Shown: positions 14,815 through 23,776 of the stretch, one piece after another | Position numbering within the stretch: the stretch's first letter is position 1 | Layout of the letters: the number at the start of each line of letters is the position of its first letter | NCBI RefSeq assembly: GCF_001720395.1 | Contig: NZ_MDTU01000003.1 | Span: 1 to 64,000, forward strand | Origin: Piscirickettsia litoralis | GTDB lineage: Bacteria; Pseudomonadota; Gammaproteobacteria; Piscirickettsiales; Piscirickettsiaceae | Reading direction: 5' to 3' | DNA length: 64,000 nt | Program-made: the position numbers and the translations under genes | The notes under the pieces: generated by a model | Seen by the model: only the letters and a program-made list of their open reading frames with translations | Databases searched by the model: none | What the model was told of the DNA's origin: nothing

Positions 14815-16212
14815 ATGTTTAGACGAACAAAAATCATATTGCTGATACTCGCCTGCAATATCCCACTGCTTAGTCATGGCGAGGGATTGCAAGATCAACT
14901 CAACAGTGTTTTTAATGGCATGTCAAATGTCAATCAGCCCGGTGCTTATGAAAGTGAAAGGCGCGGTGTAATTTTTGGTGGTCAGATAGAAGCTAAAACT
15001 AAAATTATGAACGCAGACCTAGTTTCTATGCTGCCTCCCTCGTTTAAAGGTGGTTGTGGAGGTGTCGATCTTTTTGGTGGCTCCCTTTCATATATCAATA
15101 AAGACCAACTTGTTCAGCTATTGAGAACTGTCGCGGCCAATGCAAAAGGCTATGCGTTTCAACTGGCACTCCAAAACGTTTGTCCATCATGCTCAACGTG
15201 GATAGAGAATTTTCAGAAAAAAATACAAGCCCTCAATCAGTATTTTGGTAATTCATGCCAACTTGCACAAGGCATCATGAATGATACTGCGGATGCAATG
15301 GGCATGAAACAACATAACAATGCTTCCCTTTCTAGCATGTTAGATGGTTTCAATAAGGACTTTTTTGACTCAAATACAAATGAACCAAAAGAGGTCATTA
15401 AGCAGAAAAAGCCTGACGAATATAAGAACATGATTGGCAATATTGTGTGGAAGCAACTAAAAGCAAACCATGTTGCAGGTTGGTTTGGTAAAAATAAAGA
15501 CGACACATTACTTGAAACAATAATGTCGGTTACAGGTACAGTTATTATCGGTGATTTAAAAGATGGAGAAAAAGGTAAAGGAAAAACAAATCCAATTACA
15601 ACCCTACCCGGCAATAAAGTAACTCTAGCAGACATGATTGATGGTAGTGGCTCCAAAAAGCTAACGATCTACTCTTGTGATTCTGATAAAGACGAATGCT
15701 TAAATGCAGGGACTAAAAGTGGTGGTTTGAAAGAAATTAAAATAAACAGCCTGCGTCATGAAATTATCAAAATGTTAGCAGGCGTGAATAATAATGACGG
15801 CATCATTTTCAAGCTTCATAACGAGATTAAACTTACTCAAATAGAAATGAATTTCATGTCCAACCTGCCTTCAGGGATTGGTGCCTTTATTCGTAATTTA
15901 TCAATCCAAGCCCCTGATGCTGCCAATGTGTTTGCCATCGAGTCCGCTTCATCTATTGCGCTCGAACTTACTTATAGTTTGATGAGAGATTTACTGAAGG
16001 CTGGGCAAACAGCTTTAGCAAATAGCAAAAGTGAATACCTGAAAAAAGCACAGGAGGTTTTAGATCAGTCTTCTAAAAATCTTGAAAATGAATATCTAAA
16101 TCTTAGTCGTCAATATGGTTCTCTAGTCACTCTCATCAAGGACTACAACCAAATCATTATTAACATTCAAAAAGTAAATTATCACCTTAGTGATTTAAAA
16201 AGTAGAGGATAA
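14815..16212 (+). CDS. traH: TraH, F-type conjugal pilus assembly protein
   Basis: 465 residues, full family length. Signal peptide (LLILACNIPLLSHG), then the TraH signature segments GGCGGVDLFGGSLSYIN and CPSCSTWIENFQKKIQALNQ, and a coiled-coil C-terminus. TraH lies in the outer-membrane-associated pilus assembly complex. It is between traF (3 nt) and traG (4 nt), the invariant order of F-type systems. Confidence 0.93.
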   Translation: MFRRTKIILLILACNIPLLSHGEGLQDQLNSVFNGMSNVNQPGAYESERRGVIFGGQIEAKTKIMNADLVSMLPPSFKGGCGGVDLFGGSLSYINKDQLVQLLRTVAANAKGYAFQLALQNVCPSCSTWIENFQKKIQALNQYFGNSCQLAQGIMNDTADAMGMKQHNNASLSSMLDGFNKDFFDSNTNEPKEVIKQKKPDEYKNMIGNIVWKQLKANHVAGWFGKNKDDTLLETIMSVTGTVIIGDLKDGEKGKGKTNPITTLPGNKVTLADMIDGSGSKKLTIYSCDSDKDECLNAGTKSGGLKEIKINSLRHEIIKMLAGVNNNDGIIFKLHNEIKLTQIEMNFMSNLPSGIGAFIRNLSIQAPDAANVFAIESASSIALELTYSLMRDLLKAGQTALANSKSEYLKKAQEVLDQSSKNLENEYLNLSRQYGSLVTLIKDYNQIIINIQKVNYHLSDLKSRG

Positions 16213-16216
16213 AAAT

Positions 16217-19200
16217 ATGGCTATAGAATTTACTGTTTACTCCATTGGCAATGTAAATTTTCTTGCAGAGGTAATGGGAGCGGTGAAAATGCTCACAGGT
16301 AATGGTGAGTTTAAAAAAATCATGATGATTGGGTTTCTACTATCTGCCTTATTCACCGGCATACAAGCGATTGCTAATGGAGGGAAGTTTGACTTTCCAC
16401 AGCTTGTTTTAGGATGGGTTCTTTACTCTTGCGCCTTTTGGCCAACAGCAACAGTTCATATAGAAAGTACCTACAACGGTGCCGCAAGATCAGTTGATAA
16501 CATGCCTGTAGGTATTGCTGCTCCTGCATCAATTATCTCATCCATCGGTTACAAAATAACAGAGCTTTTTGAAACCGCTTATTCACGGCCTACGAGCATC
16601 ACTCAAAATACTTTCGCCGCACCACTTAGTATTTTAGTTGACGTTAGGCGCATGATGACCAGCCCACAAATTATTATGGCAATGAACACAGCTATCAGTA
16701 GCAAAGGAGGCTCTGATATAGAACGTTCTTGGAAAAACTATATTAGTGAATGTACTTTAAATAAAGTCGATCTGGGACAAGATACACTTCAACACATGTA
16801 CTCTGAAACAGCTCTACAAGCTGCACACTATGACTCTTATAATTTAGGTACACGCTTATATCTTGACCCTAATGGCAAGCCTCAAGATGTTACTTGTGAG
16901 CAAGCCTATAAAATGCTTACGTCAGGTAATGCAAGTATCACCCGGTTAATGAATGATACGAATGTTAAAGGGGCACTCGCTTCAGTTGTCCATGACCCTA
17001 ATGCATTTAACACATTAGATGAGGCTTTAAATACGATGACTTCAGGTGCTCAAAGTGCACAACAGTTCATGCTTGATTCTTTCATTGATTTAATGTGGGG
17101 GCCTGCCGCAATAAAACGCTACCAAGATTTTCAAGGCTTTAATCAAGCAGAAATGCTTCACCAATCACTCATGCAACGAGATACACAGTGGGCGGCGCAA
17201 AGCAACTTATTTGTATCTGCGATGCAACCACTGATGACTTTCTTTGAGGGATTAAGTTATGCAATCACACCCTTTGTCGCCTTTATGCTTGTTTTCGGTA
17301 TGGCCGGATTACAATTTGCAAAACGGTACGTCCAAACTCTGATTTGGATACAGCTATGGATGCCTATTATGTCCATCATCAATTTATTCTTAGTGATGGT
17401 GTCTTCAGGAGAAATGTCATCTATACCCGTACTAACCTCTATGAGTGGTTTATCTTCTATGGATAGCATTTTATCTCACTGGATTTCAGTCGGCGGACTA
17501 TTAATCAGTGCAACCCCTGCAATTAGTTTGAGTCTGGTTTATGGTGGCTCCGTTGCCGCAACTAACTTATCAGGAAAAATATCGGCTGGTGACACTATCA
17601 ATGAAAAAATAATGACCCCTGATCTAATGCAGCCTCAAGCGGCAAATATTCCAGATGTTGCTTATCATCAAAATAGATATTCAGGCCCAAGCCTCTCAGG
17701 AGCACCGACAGCTTCGCTTGATATGAGTAAATCTTTTGGTGAGTCGGTTTCAAGGGCACAAACTCAATCAGCACAAGCAACAGAATCTTTTGGGCAGCAA
17801 CTTAGCCGAGGTTTTCAGTCTGCATATCAGCATAATAATGCTAGTGCGTTTTCTGAGAGAGTTGGAAAAACAATCAGTGGTTCTCATTCTCACAGTGCTG
17901 GAGTCGCAAACTCAATAACAGACAGCGTAATGAAACAATTCAGTATAAACAAAAGCCATCGAAATGAAGTTGCTGGCGCTGTTGCTCTTGATTTATCTGG
18001 AAGCGCTGGAGCAAATCTTTTTAAAGCAATTGGTGCTAAAGCCTCCATTCACGGAAGTGGCTCAAAAAGTTCAACAGACACTGCCAACCAGATGGCCCAG
18101 TTTGTAAATGCAAAAGGGAAAGACCTTGGTTTTTCACAAAAAGACTCTGCTGAGCTTTTACAAAACATTGCTCATGGTACAGTACAGGATAAAAGTGACA
18201 GCTTCAGTAAATCGATGGGTTCGTCAGAGGCAAAATCTCTTCAAAGGTCAGCCCAAAAGGTTAATTCAAAAACTGATGCTCTTTCAAGAGCAAAAACTCA
18301 ACAGAGTCAGTATGGTTCTTCATTTAAGGTCGATTTAGATCAAGCTGCTGGGTGGGTGCAGTCGCAAGGTAAGCAATATGAACTTGGTGAGTCTTATAGA
18401 GCACTAGTTGGTTCAGGTGATGTTCAAGAAGACGATAAAAGAAATGCTATGGCGACCTTTGCTCCTTACTATACAAGTCAAAGCCAACTACAAAATATGG
18501 CAGAAATGAGAGCAATGTCATATTCGCCTAAAGGTAGAGAAGCCCTTCAAAATATTCTTTTTGGTGGAAGTAAAAGTCTAGAGGTTGATACATCAAAACC
18601 ACAACAAGAATTAAAGGGTATTAAGCCAAGCAAAGACTTAAGTGAAGCTGAAAACATAAAGGGTAATGTTGAGGATAATCTTAATAAGCCGATCAATGGT
18701 GATGCAGTTAAAGAACAATATGGGAAGTGGGAGAGTGGCGTTGAAAATTCATGGAAAAGTCAGCGAGCGGAGGCAGCAAAAGAGCGCCTCAAAGAAAATG
18801 CTCCGCAGCTATTAAGGAAGTCTTATGAGACACCCTCATTAGCTTCACGCCTGCTTTCTTCTGATGATAAAACCAGGGCAGGCCATAATTCCATTGCTAA
18901 TAAACATAATGCTGAAAGAGATGCGTTGTTTGCAGGATTTCATGGGAATAAACAAGCCTTTGACAAGTTGATGACTGATGCTCAATCACCTGAAAAGCGC
19001 ACAGCAATGATGGAACAAATAAAGAACGATGATCAGGCATTTACCGAAAAGTATGGAGTAATTGGCAGCATAGGAAAGGGAGTTGAAAATGCTGGCCGCA
19101 CTATTGCTGGCGCAGCATTAAGTGGTTACGACTATGCCGAGAAATTTATCACAGGCCACCATTCTGATCTGGGTAAGGCGACACAAGGAATGTCTTGGCA

Positions 19201-19582
19201 AGAAAAAGGAGCATTTTTAACTGCCGCCGCTACCACCGTCAATAAGGCAGGAGGAGAAGCAGTACAACAATTTTGGAGTCAAAATGAAGGTGAGTATAAA
19301 GGAACAATTGCTCAAATGGCCCAAAATGAATATGGGTTAACAAAAGATCAGTCTACTATTTTTGCTGAGAATTATAGCTCAAATCCTAATCAAGCTAACA
19401 TTAATACAGCAATGAATAATATGAAAAAGGATTATGACAACAAGGATTTCTTGCCTAATAACACAGCCGAGTCGTTAAAAAAAGTCATTTCTGATAGCAG
19501 TAAAATGGGAGATCAAGCTGGGGCTTGGCTCGCTGGTGTATCAACTTTTAATAGTGATTATAATGACACGAAAGAGCATTAA
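16217..19582 (+). CDS. traG: TraG, mating-pair stabilisation and pilus assembly protein
   Basis: 1121 residues. The N-terminal half contains several membrane segments (residues ~35-80, ~345-375, ~380-400, ~425-450), as in TraG_N. The long C-terminal periplasmic part is hydrophilic, rich in Ser, Gln and Ala, and predicted helical/disordered. In F, the N-terminal part is needed for pilus assembly and the C-terminal part for mating-pair stabilisation and entry exclusion through recognition of the recipient's exclusion protein. It is last gene of the F-H-G unit and is followed by a strong hairpin. Confidence 0.93.
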   Translation: MAIEFTVYSIGNVNFLAEVMGAVKMLTGNGEFKKIMMIGFLLSALFTGIQAIANGGKFDFPQLVLGWVLYSCAFWPTATVHIESTYNGAARSVDNMPVGIAAPASIISSIGYKITELFETAYSRPTSITQNTFAAPLSILVDVRRMMTSPQIIMAMNTAISSKGGSDIERSWKNYISECTLNKVDLGQDTLQHMYSETALQAAHYDSYNLGTRLYLDPNGKPQDVTCEQAYKMLTSGNASITRLMNDTNVKGALASVVHDPNAFNTLDEALNTMTSGAQSAQQFMLDSFIDLMWGPAAIKRYQDFQGFNQAEMLHQSLMQRDTQWAAQSNLFVSAMQPLMTFFEGLSYAITPFVAFMLVFGMAGLQFAKRYVQTLIWIQLWMPIMSIINLFLVMVSSGEMSSIPVLTSMSGLSSMDSILSHWISVGGLLISATPAISLSLVYGGSVAATNLSGKISAGDTINEKIMTPDLMQPQAANIPDVAYHQNRYSGPSLSGAPTASLDMSKSFGESVSRAQTQSAQATESFGQQLSRGFQSAYQHNNASAFSERVGKTISGSHSHSAGVANSITDSVMKQFSINKSHRNEVAGAVALDLSGSAGANLFKAIGAKASIHGSGSKSSTDTANQMAQFVNAKGKDLGFSQKDSAELLQNIAHGTVQDKSDSFSKSMGSSEAKSLQRSAQKVNSKTDALSRAKTQQSQYGSSFKVDLDQAAGWVQSQGKQYELGESYRALVGSGDVQEDDKRNAMATFAPYYTSQSQLQNMAEMRAMSYSPKGREALQNILFGGSKSLEVDTSKPQQELKGIKPSKDLSEAENIKGNVEDNLNKPINGDAVKEQYGKWESGVENSWKSQRAEAAKERLKENAPQLLRKSYETPSLASRLLSSDDKTRAGHNSIANKHNAERDALFAGFHGNKQAFDKLMTDAQSPEKRTAMMEQIKNDDQAFTEKYGVIGSIGKGVENAGRTIAGAALSGYDYAEKFITGHHSDLGKATQGMSWQEKGAFLTAAATTVNKAGGEAVQQFWSQNEGEYKGTIAQMAQNEYGLTKDQSTIFAENYSSNPNQANINTAMNNMKKDYDNKDFLPNNTAESLKKVISDSSKMGDQAGAWLAGVSTFNSDYNDTKEH

Positions 19583-19595
19583 ACGATGAGCACTT

Positions 19596-19615
19596 GGTGG
19601 GTATTAAAACCCACC
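19596..19615. terminator. Bidirectional hairpin after traG
   Basis: GGTGGGT (19596-19602) and ACCCACC (19609-19615) with a 6-nt loop separate traG from the convergent gene at 19604, whose last codons it covers. The T-run is short. Confidence 0.6.
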
Positions 19616-19993
19616 ATCATTTCTAGAAAGCTTGTTGTCATACATCATATCATATTTACCTGTTCCAATATCATAGCCATCATCTGTATACAAACCTGAA
19701 GAAGTACGTTCAGAATCGTAAGAAAAAACATCGTTATTACTTAATCTTGTTTGATATAGCTCTGTAGGCATGTTGTGACTTTCGTCTAAGTTACTTTTTT
19801 CCGAGATATTAGCTCTAGTGCTAGCACATTGATTATTTCTACCACCATACATAAATATCACATACACGAGCGTACTAAAAAAACCAACCTTCAACCCAAA
19901 CAGCCCAACTAAAACGCCGAACACACAAAACAAGAACTGCCACTTTAACCACCACTTGTTGCGAAATACAAATTTCTTGGGCGCTTTTTTCAT
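19604..19993 (-). CDS. Small membrane protein next to traG (possible entry-exclusion protein)
   Basis: 129 residues with a basic aromatic N-terminus (FVFRNKWWLKW), two closely spaced membrane segments (~20-50), then a ~75-residue hydrophilic tail rich in S, D, N and Y. I do not recognise the sequence. In SXT and R391 the inner-membrane entry-exclusion protein Eex is of this size and encoded directly after traG; here the gene is on the opposite strand. Position and shape make it an Eex candidate, by inference. Confidence 0.5.
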   Translation of the reverse strand: MKKAPKKFVFRNKWWLKWQFLFCVFGVLVGLFGLKVGFFSTLVYVIFMYGGRNNQCASTRANISEKSNLDESHNMPTELYQTRLSNNDVFSYDSERTSSGLYTDDGYDIGTGKYDMMYDNKLSRNDGGF

Positions 19994-20043
19994 TGTCGAC
20001 CTCCTTGTAAGTCAAAATTTCTTTCTGGCTCTATAATACCGCA

Positions 20044-20200
20044 TTCCGCCCCAAATACACTCCATTAATTTTGTAGGTCTTGAACATCGGGGTATTTTTC
20101 GATAAAGTCAGTATCGGACAAGCAAAATCAACCGAGTCGGTTTGTCCAATCAACTGCAAACTCACTGTGAAAGAGCCAACAACGGTGGCTCTTTTTTTCT
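20044..20200 (+). ncRNA. Candidate structured RNA ending in a strong terminator
   Basis: In the 254-bp gap a TATAAT (20032-20037) is followed by ~150 nt without ORF. Within it GGACAA pairs with TTGTCC around a nested AACCG/CGGTT hairpin (about 20117-20149). The stretch ends in AGAGCCA (20172-20178) with TGGCTCT (20186-20192) plus seven T, a textbook terminator. No gene upstream on this strand needs that terminator, which favours a separate small RNA. No -35 at ideal spacing is seen. Confidence 0.5.
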
Positions 20201-20247
20201 TTTTGCTGGTCTAATGTGATGATCATTAAATGGGCTGCCAGTAAAAT

Positions 20248-20589
20248 ATGATTGATTCCAAAGACTTTGATGAAATGCTCGCATGGGTGCAAAGCCCAGA
20301 TAGGAGCACTAATCTTGTGGTTTGTCGCTACAAATTCTTTAGTTTGAAGCGTAGTTTGCCTAACATTGATGCTGAAATTGCAGTTACAATCAAAAACGCT
20401 GAAAACGATTCACACGCCTACTTCTCAGAAGACTCGTTTACTCAGTCATTCACTGACAATGAAGCTATTGTTGATAATCTGCATATAATATTGAAGAGAC
20501 TCAGGAATCGTAGCAACGACTACTATGTTTCTGGCAATATGGAAATCGAAACTTTGCTTAAAAGGATTAAAAGTAAAATTAACCTATGA
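20248..20589 (+). CDS. Hypothetical protein, 113 aa
   Basis: Not recognised. Soluble, mixed alpha/beta, beginning DSKDFDEMLAWVQS and ending in a basic helix (ILKRLRNRSNDYY, LLKRIKSKI). It is convergent with the RepL-like gene, 6 nt apart. Its shape recalls the protein at 2554, but similarity is too weak to claim. Confidence 0.5.
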   Translation: MIDSKDFDEMLAWVQSPDRSTNLVVCRYKFFSLKRSLPNIDAEIAVTIKNAENDSHAYFSEDSFTQSFTDNEAIVDNLHIILKRLRNRSNDYYVSGNMEIETLLKRIKSKINL

Positions 20590-20595
20590 CCAAAG

Positions 20596-21114
20596 TCAGT
20601 TATTTTTTACCACCTTTAGTTTTGGCTTTTTTGCAGGCTTTTCTCTAATATCTGTCGAAATTTTTCTACCCTTCTCTGTGTAATCTATTTTTAGTGATAT
20701 GTCTGCTCTATTTCTTAATTTCTTAATATCAGACCACTTACCTCGGGCAATTATGTAAGGGTTAGGTTTGTAGACTCCGCGACCAGCAGATAGCAAAATC
20801 TGTTTCTTCTTCAGTGTCGCAATATAGTTATTTAAGGTTTGAACACGTTTAATGCCTAAAGTTTTAACAATTTGCTCTTTCCTTGGTGTAGTTAAGTGAA
20901 TCTCATTTGTTTCAAAATCAATCAACTTAATTAACTCAAATAAAACATCACTTAAACCTTTAGGCATGCCAAACAAGAAAGCTAAATCATCAAAGTAAAG
21001 CTTTACGTAACTTGGTTCACCGGAGTTTACAGTATGCGATACTTCTGTACGTTGCACTAAAACGCCATCCTCAAAGTGCTCCTGAATATCTGATTTTATT
21101 GTCTTATTTGACAT
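20596..21114 (-). CDS. RepL-like replication initiator (winged helix)
   Basis: 172 residues. The central part (YVKLYFDDLAFLFGMPKGLSDVLFELIKLID, then KEQIVKTLGIKRVQTLNNYIATLKKKQILLSAGRGVYKPNPYIIARGKW) has the winged-helix layout and terminal strand of RepL-type plasmid replication/maintenance proteins. The tail is very basic (KKPKLKVVKNN). Immediately upstream are nested inverted repeats and a perfect DnaA box, as expected for a self-contained replicon. It could instead be a copy-control repressor binding these repeats. Confidence 0.65.
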   Translation of the reverse strand: MSNKTIKSDIQEHFEDGVLVQRTEVSHTVNSGEPSYVKLYFDDLAFLFGMPKGLSDVLFELIKLIDFETNEIHLTTPRKEQIVKTLGIKRVQTLNNYIATLKKKQILLSAGRGVYKPNPYIIARGKWSDIKKLRNRADISLKIDYTEKGRKISTDIREKPAKKPKLKVVKNN

Positions 21115-21131
21115 AAATCCTCTCTAATCAA

Positions 21132-21271
21132 TGATCTTATATACTCTAAATCAGAGTATAACTAAATTAAGACTGTAAGCAAGTTATACTCTAATTTAGA
21201 GTATAAGTAGTCCATGACTCATGTATTACTTATACTTGATATGAGTATGTTTAATACATGAGTCATGGACT
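21132..21271. repeat. Nested inverted repeats upstream of the RepL-like gene (candidate oriV)
   Basis: Half-site TATACTCT/AGAGTATA occurs as two palindromes (21132-21152 and 21184-21206). They are followed by a perfect 20-bp inverted repeat: 21209-21228 starting AGTCCATGACTC, and 21252-21271 ending GAGTCATGGACT. Its 23-nt loop holds another TATACTT...GAGTATG pair. The array lies between the initiator gene and a DnaA box. Confidence 0.75.
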
Positions 21272-21325
21272 TCCTGAACTTTTAAATACCTCTTGAACAA
21301 AGCATCAATATTAGCTTTGAGGCAC

Positions 21326-21334
21326 TTATCCACA
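21326..21334 (+). promoter_or_regulatory. Perfect DnaA box
   Basis: TTATCCACA matches the DnaA consensus exactly. It is the only perfect copy I noticed near any replicon in the window. Beyond it a GC-rich stretch begins with a 7-bp hairpin, AGGAGGC (21361-21367) with GCCTCCT (21381-21387), and runs to about 21450. This may carry a regulatory RNA. The gap up to the gene at 21510 has no convincing ORF. Confidence 0.65.
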
Positions 21335-21509
21335 AGGTGCATTTCCATATAGTATTATATAGGAGGCTCACCACCACGTTGCCTCCTCTCTCGCTGGCTC
21401 GATTCACCTCCACGCTCGTGCGTTGCGGCGAGTACGCCGGTCGCACCCTTTCTGAGAGCAAACTATACTTTTTAGTAGGTATGGCAAAGTTATCAGGAGA
21501 TACGAATAT

Positions 21510-21854
21510 ATGAAATATAGCCACGCATGGACACAACTTGAATTTGCCATTCGGTGTGCCGTTTACGGAGTGGGGAGTCGCAAAGAGCGCCTAATGGAAG
21601 CCTATCAAAACCATTTATCTGCGATCATTCCAAAATACGATTTACCACTCGAAATGCGCCATAGTTTTGAAAGCTTCTTGCAAGCCTTTGCCACAGAGTC
21701 AGGCGAAATTATTATCGAGAACTTTAGCATTGACGATATTACTAAAATCAATAATCGTATTGTCTGCTTTCAAAAAGAGCTTCAAAAATTTCTTATAAAA
21801 AATGCTGAAAAAATACCGACATTATCAAAAAGCGTGGAAGCTGAAGAAGCCTAA
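21510..21854 (+). CDS. Hypothetical protein, 114 aa
   Basis: Not recognised. Mostly helical, soluble, with a YSHAWTQLEFAIRCAVYGVGSRKERLMEAY N-terminus that suggests a four-helix fold. It is followed at 65 bp by the histone-like gene in the same direction. Confidence 0.55.
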   Translation: MKYSHAWTQLEFAIRCAVYGVGSRKERLMEAYQNHLSAIIPKYDLPLEMRHSFESFLQAFATESGEIIIENFSIDDITKINNRIVCFQKELQKFLIKNAEKIPTLSKSVEAEEA

Positions 21855-21918
21855 CTTCGCTATATGGTTAACCAAGTGCTACAATGACTTTATATCATTG
21901 TTTTAAGAGAATATTTTA

Positions 21919-22386
21919 ATGAAAACAACACTCAACCTTGGCGAGCTGGCGGCACCTAAAAATGGCTTTTGTTTGAAAATTGATGGGTTAGGGGAGCTAA
22001 AGGTCACTGCAAGCGGCATCGGCCTTAAGAAAAAAGGCGCTAGTAAGGAGCAAAAAGTCACTTGGAAAAAACTTGCTGATTTACTGGATGATAAGCCAGC
22101 ACCTAAAGCAGCAACCAAGAAAGCAAGTGCAGCCAAAAAGCCAGCAGCGAAGAAGAGTGCGGCTAAAAAGGCGACTAAAACGACCACGAAGAAACCTGCT
22201 GCAAAGAAAGCCACACCTAAAAAAGCAGCCGCTAAAGCAGCTACGAAGAAAACTGTCACGAAAAAATCCCCAGTGAAGAAAGCGACACCTAAAAAGGCCG
22301 CAGCTAAGAAAATTATCGCTAAAAAGGTAGTTAAGGCTAAAACGGCGGCGAAGAAGCCAGCAAAAAAGGCCACAAAGAAAAAATAG
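21919..22386 (+). CDS. Histone H1-like Lys/Ala-rich DNA-binding protein
   Basis: 155 residues. A ~55-residue globular N-terminus (LNLGELAAPKNGFCLKIDGLGELKV) is followed by ~95 residues made almost wholly of KKA, AAK, PKK and TKK repeats. That composition is typical of bacterial histone H1-like proteins (HC2/AlgP type). It should bind DNA non-specifically and compact the plasmid or adjust its silencing. The repeat produces long but spurious open frames on both strands. It sits next to the RepL-like replicon. Confidence 0.8.
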   Translation: MKTTLNLGELAAPKNGFCLKIDGLGELKVTASGIGLKKKGASKEQKVTWKKLADLLDDKPAPKAATKKASAAKKPAAKKSAAKKATKTTTKKPAAKKATPKKAAAKAATKKTVTKKSPVKKATPKKAAAKKIIAKKVVKAKTAAKKPAKKATKKK

Positions 22387-22393
22387 CCCGCAC

Positions 22394-22666
22394 ATGCTAG
22401 ACCAGACAAAAAACTTAACACGGGCAGAGCGTAGAAAGCGAGAAGCCATGCTACGCTCTAAGCAGGTCTTACGCTGGCATGTCATCGCTGATTATGAGGT
22501 GGGTGAGGAGGTCACTGAGGTTGAGTTCATTATTAAAGCTGCGCCCAAAGATGCGATAACACTGGCGACTGCAAAGGTCGCTGAGCTGGTTCAAAGTGAT
22601 TATGGTGCGGATAGGGTAGGGCCGGATAAGCTGAATGTGAAGCGATTTGTACCTTTATCACCTTGA
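22394..22666 (+). CDS. Hypothetical small protein, 90 aa
   Basis: Not recognised. A basic N-terminus (RAERRKREAMLRSKQ) leads to an alpha/beta C-terminal half (VLRWHVIADYEVGEEVTEVEFIIKA). Starts 7 nt after the histone-like gene, so likely cotranscribed. Confidence 0.5.
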   Translation: MLDQTKNLTRAERRKREAMLRSKQVLRWHVIADYEVGEEVTEVEFIIKAAPKDAITLATAKVAELVQSDYGADRVGPDKLNVKRFVPLSP

Positions 22667-22789
22667 ATATACTATAAATTTAAAGAGCTTAATTTTTGGA
22701 TTGAGGCCAAAGAAAGTATGTTAGCTTACAACCAATTTGATCACTATTATCAATAGCGCTCAATATCAATGCTACAAGGAAGTTGATAT

Positions 22790-23740
22790 ATGAAGGATTC
22801 TTATGAAAAATCACATAACCTTTATAAATATCTTGATGTTGAAGGGGCACGTAAAACGCTAATTGGTCAATCATTTTTATATAGTGTTCCAGAAGAGTTT
22901 AATGACCCTTTTGACTGTGATCTAAAAATTCCGATGACGGGTGAGGCAAATGACTTAAAGATATTTAGCAATCAAATTTCTAAATGGTTGTCAGGTCAAT
23001 CATCCCCATTCAATAATCCATCCGATAGTGAAATGAAGACACACATTTGTAATGAATGGCAAAGACTGAGAAACCTAAACAGAAAAGAAAGATTAAAGGA
23101 GTTAAGCAGTAATAAAAAAACTGTTGAAGCTAAATGGATTAATTATTTAAAAAAGATGATTAGTTCACAATTAGAGCATTATCAGACTATGTCCAAGAGG
23201 GGAAGAGTTCTCTGCTTGTCATCCTGTAATGACAATATACTTATGTGGTCACACTACGCTGATCACCATAAAGGAATAGTAATAGAAGTTCAACCTACTT
23301 CTAAAGTTCCTAATCTTATATCATTAGCTCAAAGAGTCAGTTATGAAAATGAGTTTCCTAAGCCACTTTCGTACAAAAAATTTGCTGAAAGTTGGCTCAC
23401 TTGGGATGAGAAAGTAATAGCCAAGAGCAGTGAGAATCTCTACAAGAGCTTTGTATTAACAAAGTCAAATGATTGGGGGTATGAGAACGAGTGGCGAATT
23501 ATACATTCTTTACGCGAAGAAGACGATAGTAGGTGTGGCGCGGTTCTTATTCCATTTAAGTCAGAAGTTATTAAATCTGTATATTTTGGGTGTCGAACAA
23601 GCGATCTTGACAAGAAGAGTATAAAATTAATACTGAATCAAATGCACCCTCACGTAAAAATGTATGAAATGCAAAAAAGTGAAAGTAATTTTTCTCTTAT
23701 ACCAAAAATTGTTAACTGTACTGTTGCTGCGGTTGCTTGA
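22790..23740 (+). CDS. DUF2971-family protein
   Basis: 316 residues with the hallmarks of DUF2971: an opening LYKYLDVEGARKTL, then FLYSVPEEFNDPFDCD, and the central CLSSCNDNILMWSHYADHHKGIVIEV. A late NDWGYENEWRII motif completes the pattern. The function of the family is not established; members are frequent in mobile elements and next to defence genes. Well-placed GAAGTTG precedes the ATG. The gene is followed at 36 bp by an OGG-like protein in the same direction, and the two form a self-contained pair. Confidence 0.8.
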   Translation: MKDSYEKSHNLYKYLDVEGARKTLIGQSFLYSVPEEFNDPFDCDLKIPMTGEANDLKIFSNQISKWLSGQSSPFNNPSDSEMKTHICNEWQRLRNLNRKERLKELSSNKKTVEAKWINYLKKMISSQLEHYQTMSKRGRVLCLSSCNDNILMWSHYADHHKGIVIEVQPTSKVPNLISLAQRVSYENEFPKPLSYKKFAESWLTWDEKVIAKSSENLYKSFVLTKSNDWGYENEWRIIHSLREEDDSRCGAVLIPFKSEVIKSVYFGCRTSDLDKKSIKLILNQMHPHVKMYEMQKSESNFSLIPKIVNCTVAAVA

Positions 23741-23776
23741 ATCATATATGGAATAAATTTTATAGAGAATTATTTT

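Noticed and set aside
15237-15656. 139-codon minus-strand frame within traH
   Set aside because: Entirely inside a well-supported gene on the other strand; a shadow frame.
21282-21536. 84-codon minus-strand frame across the DnaA-box region
   Set aside because: Overlaps origin-like repeats and the start of the 21510 gene, with no RBS or recognisable protein pattern.
21903-22485. Long hydrophobic open frames on the minus strand
   Set aside because: They are the reverse complement of the Lys/Ala-rich histone-like gene; the repetitive codons simply lack stops in other frames.
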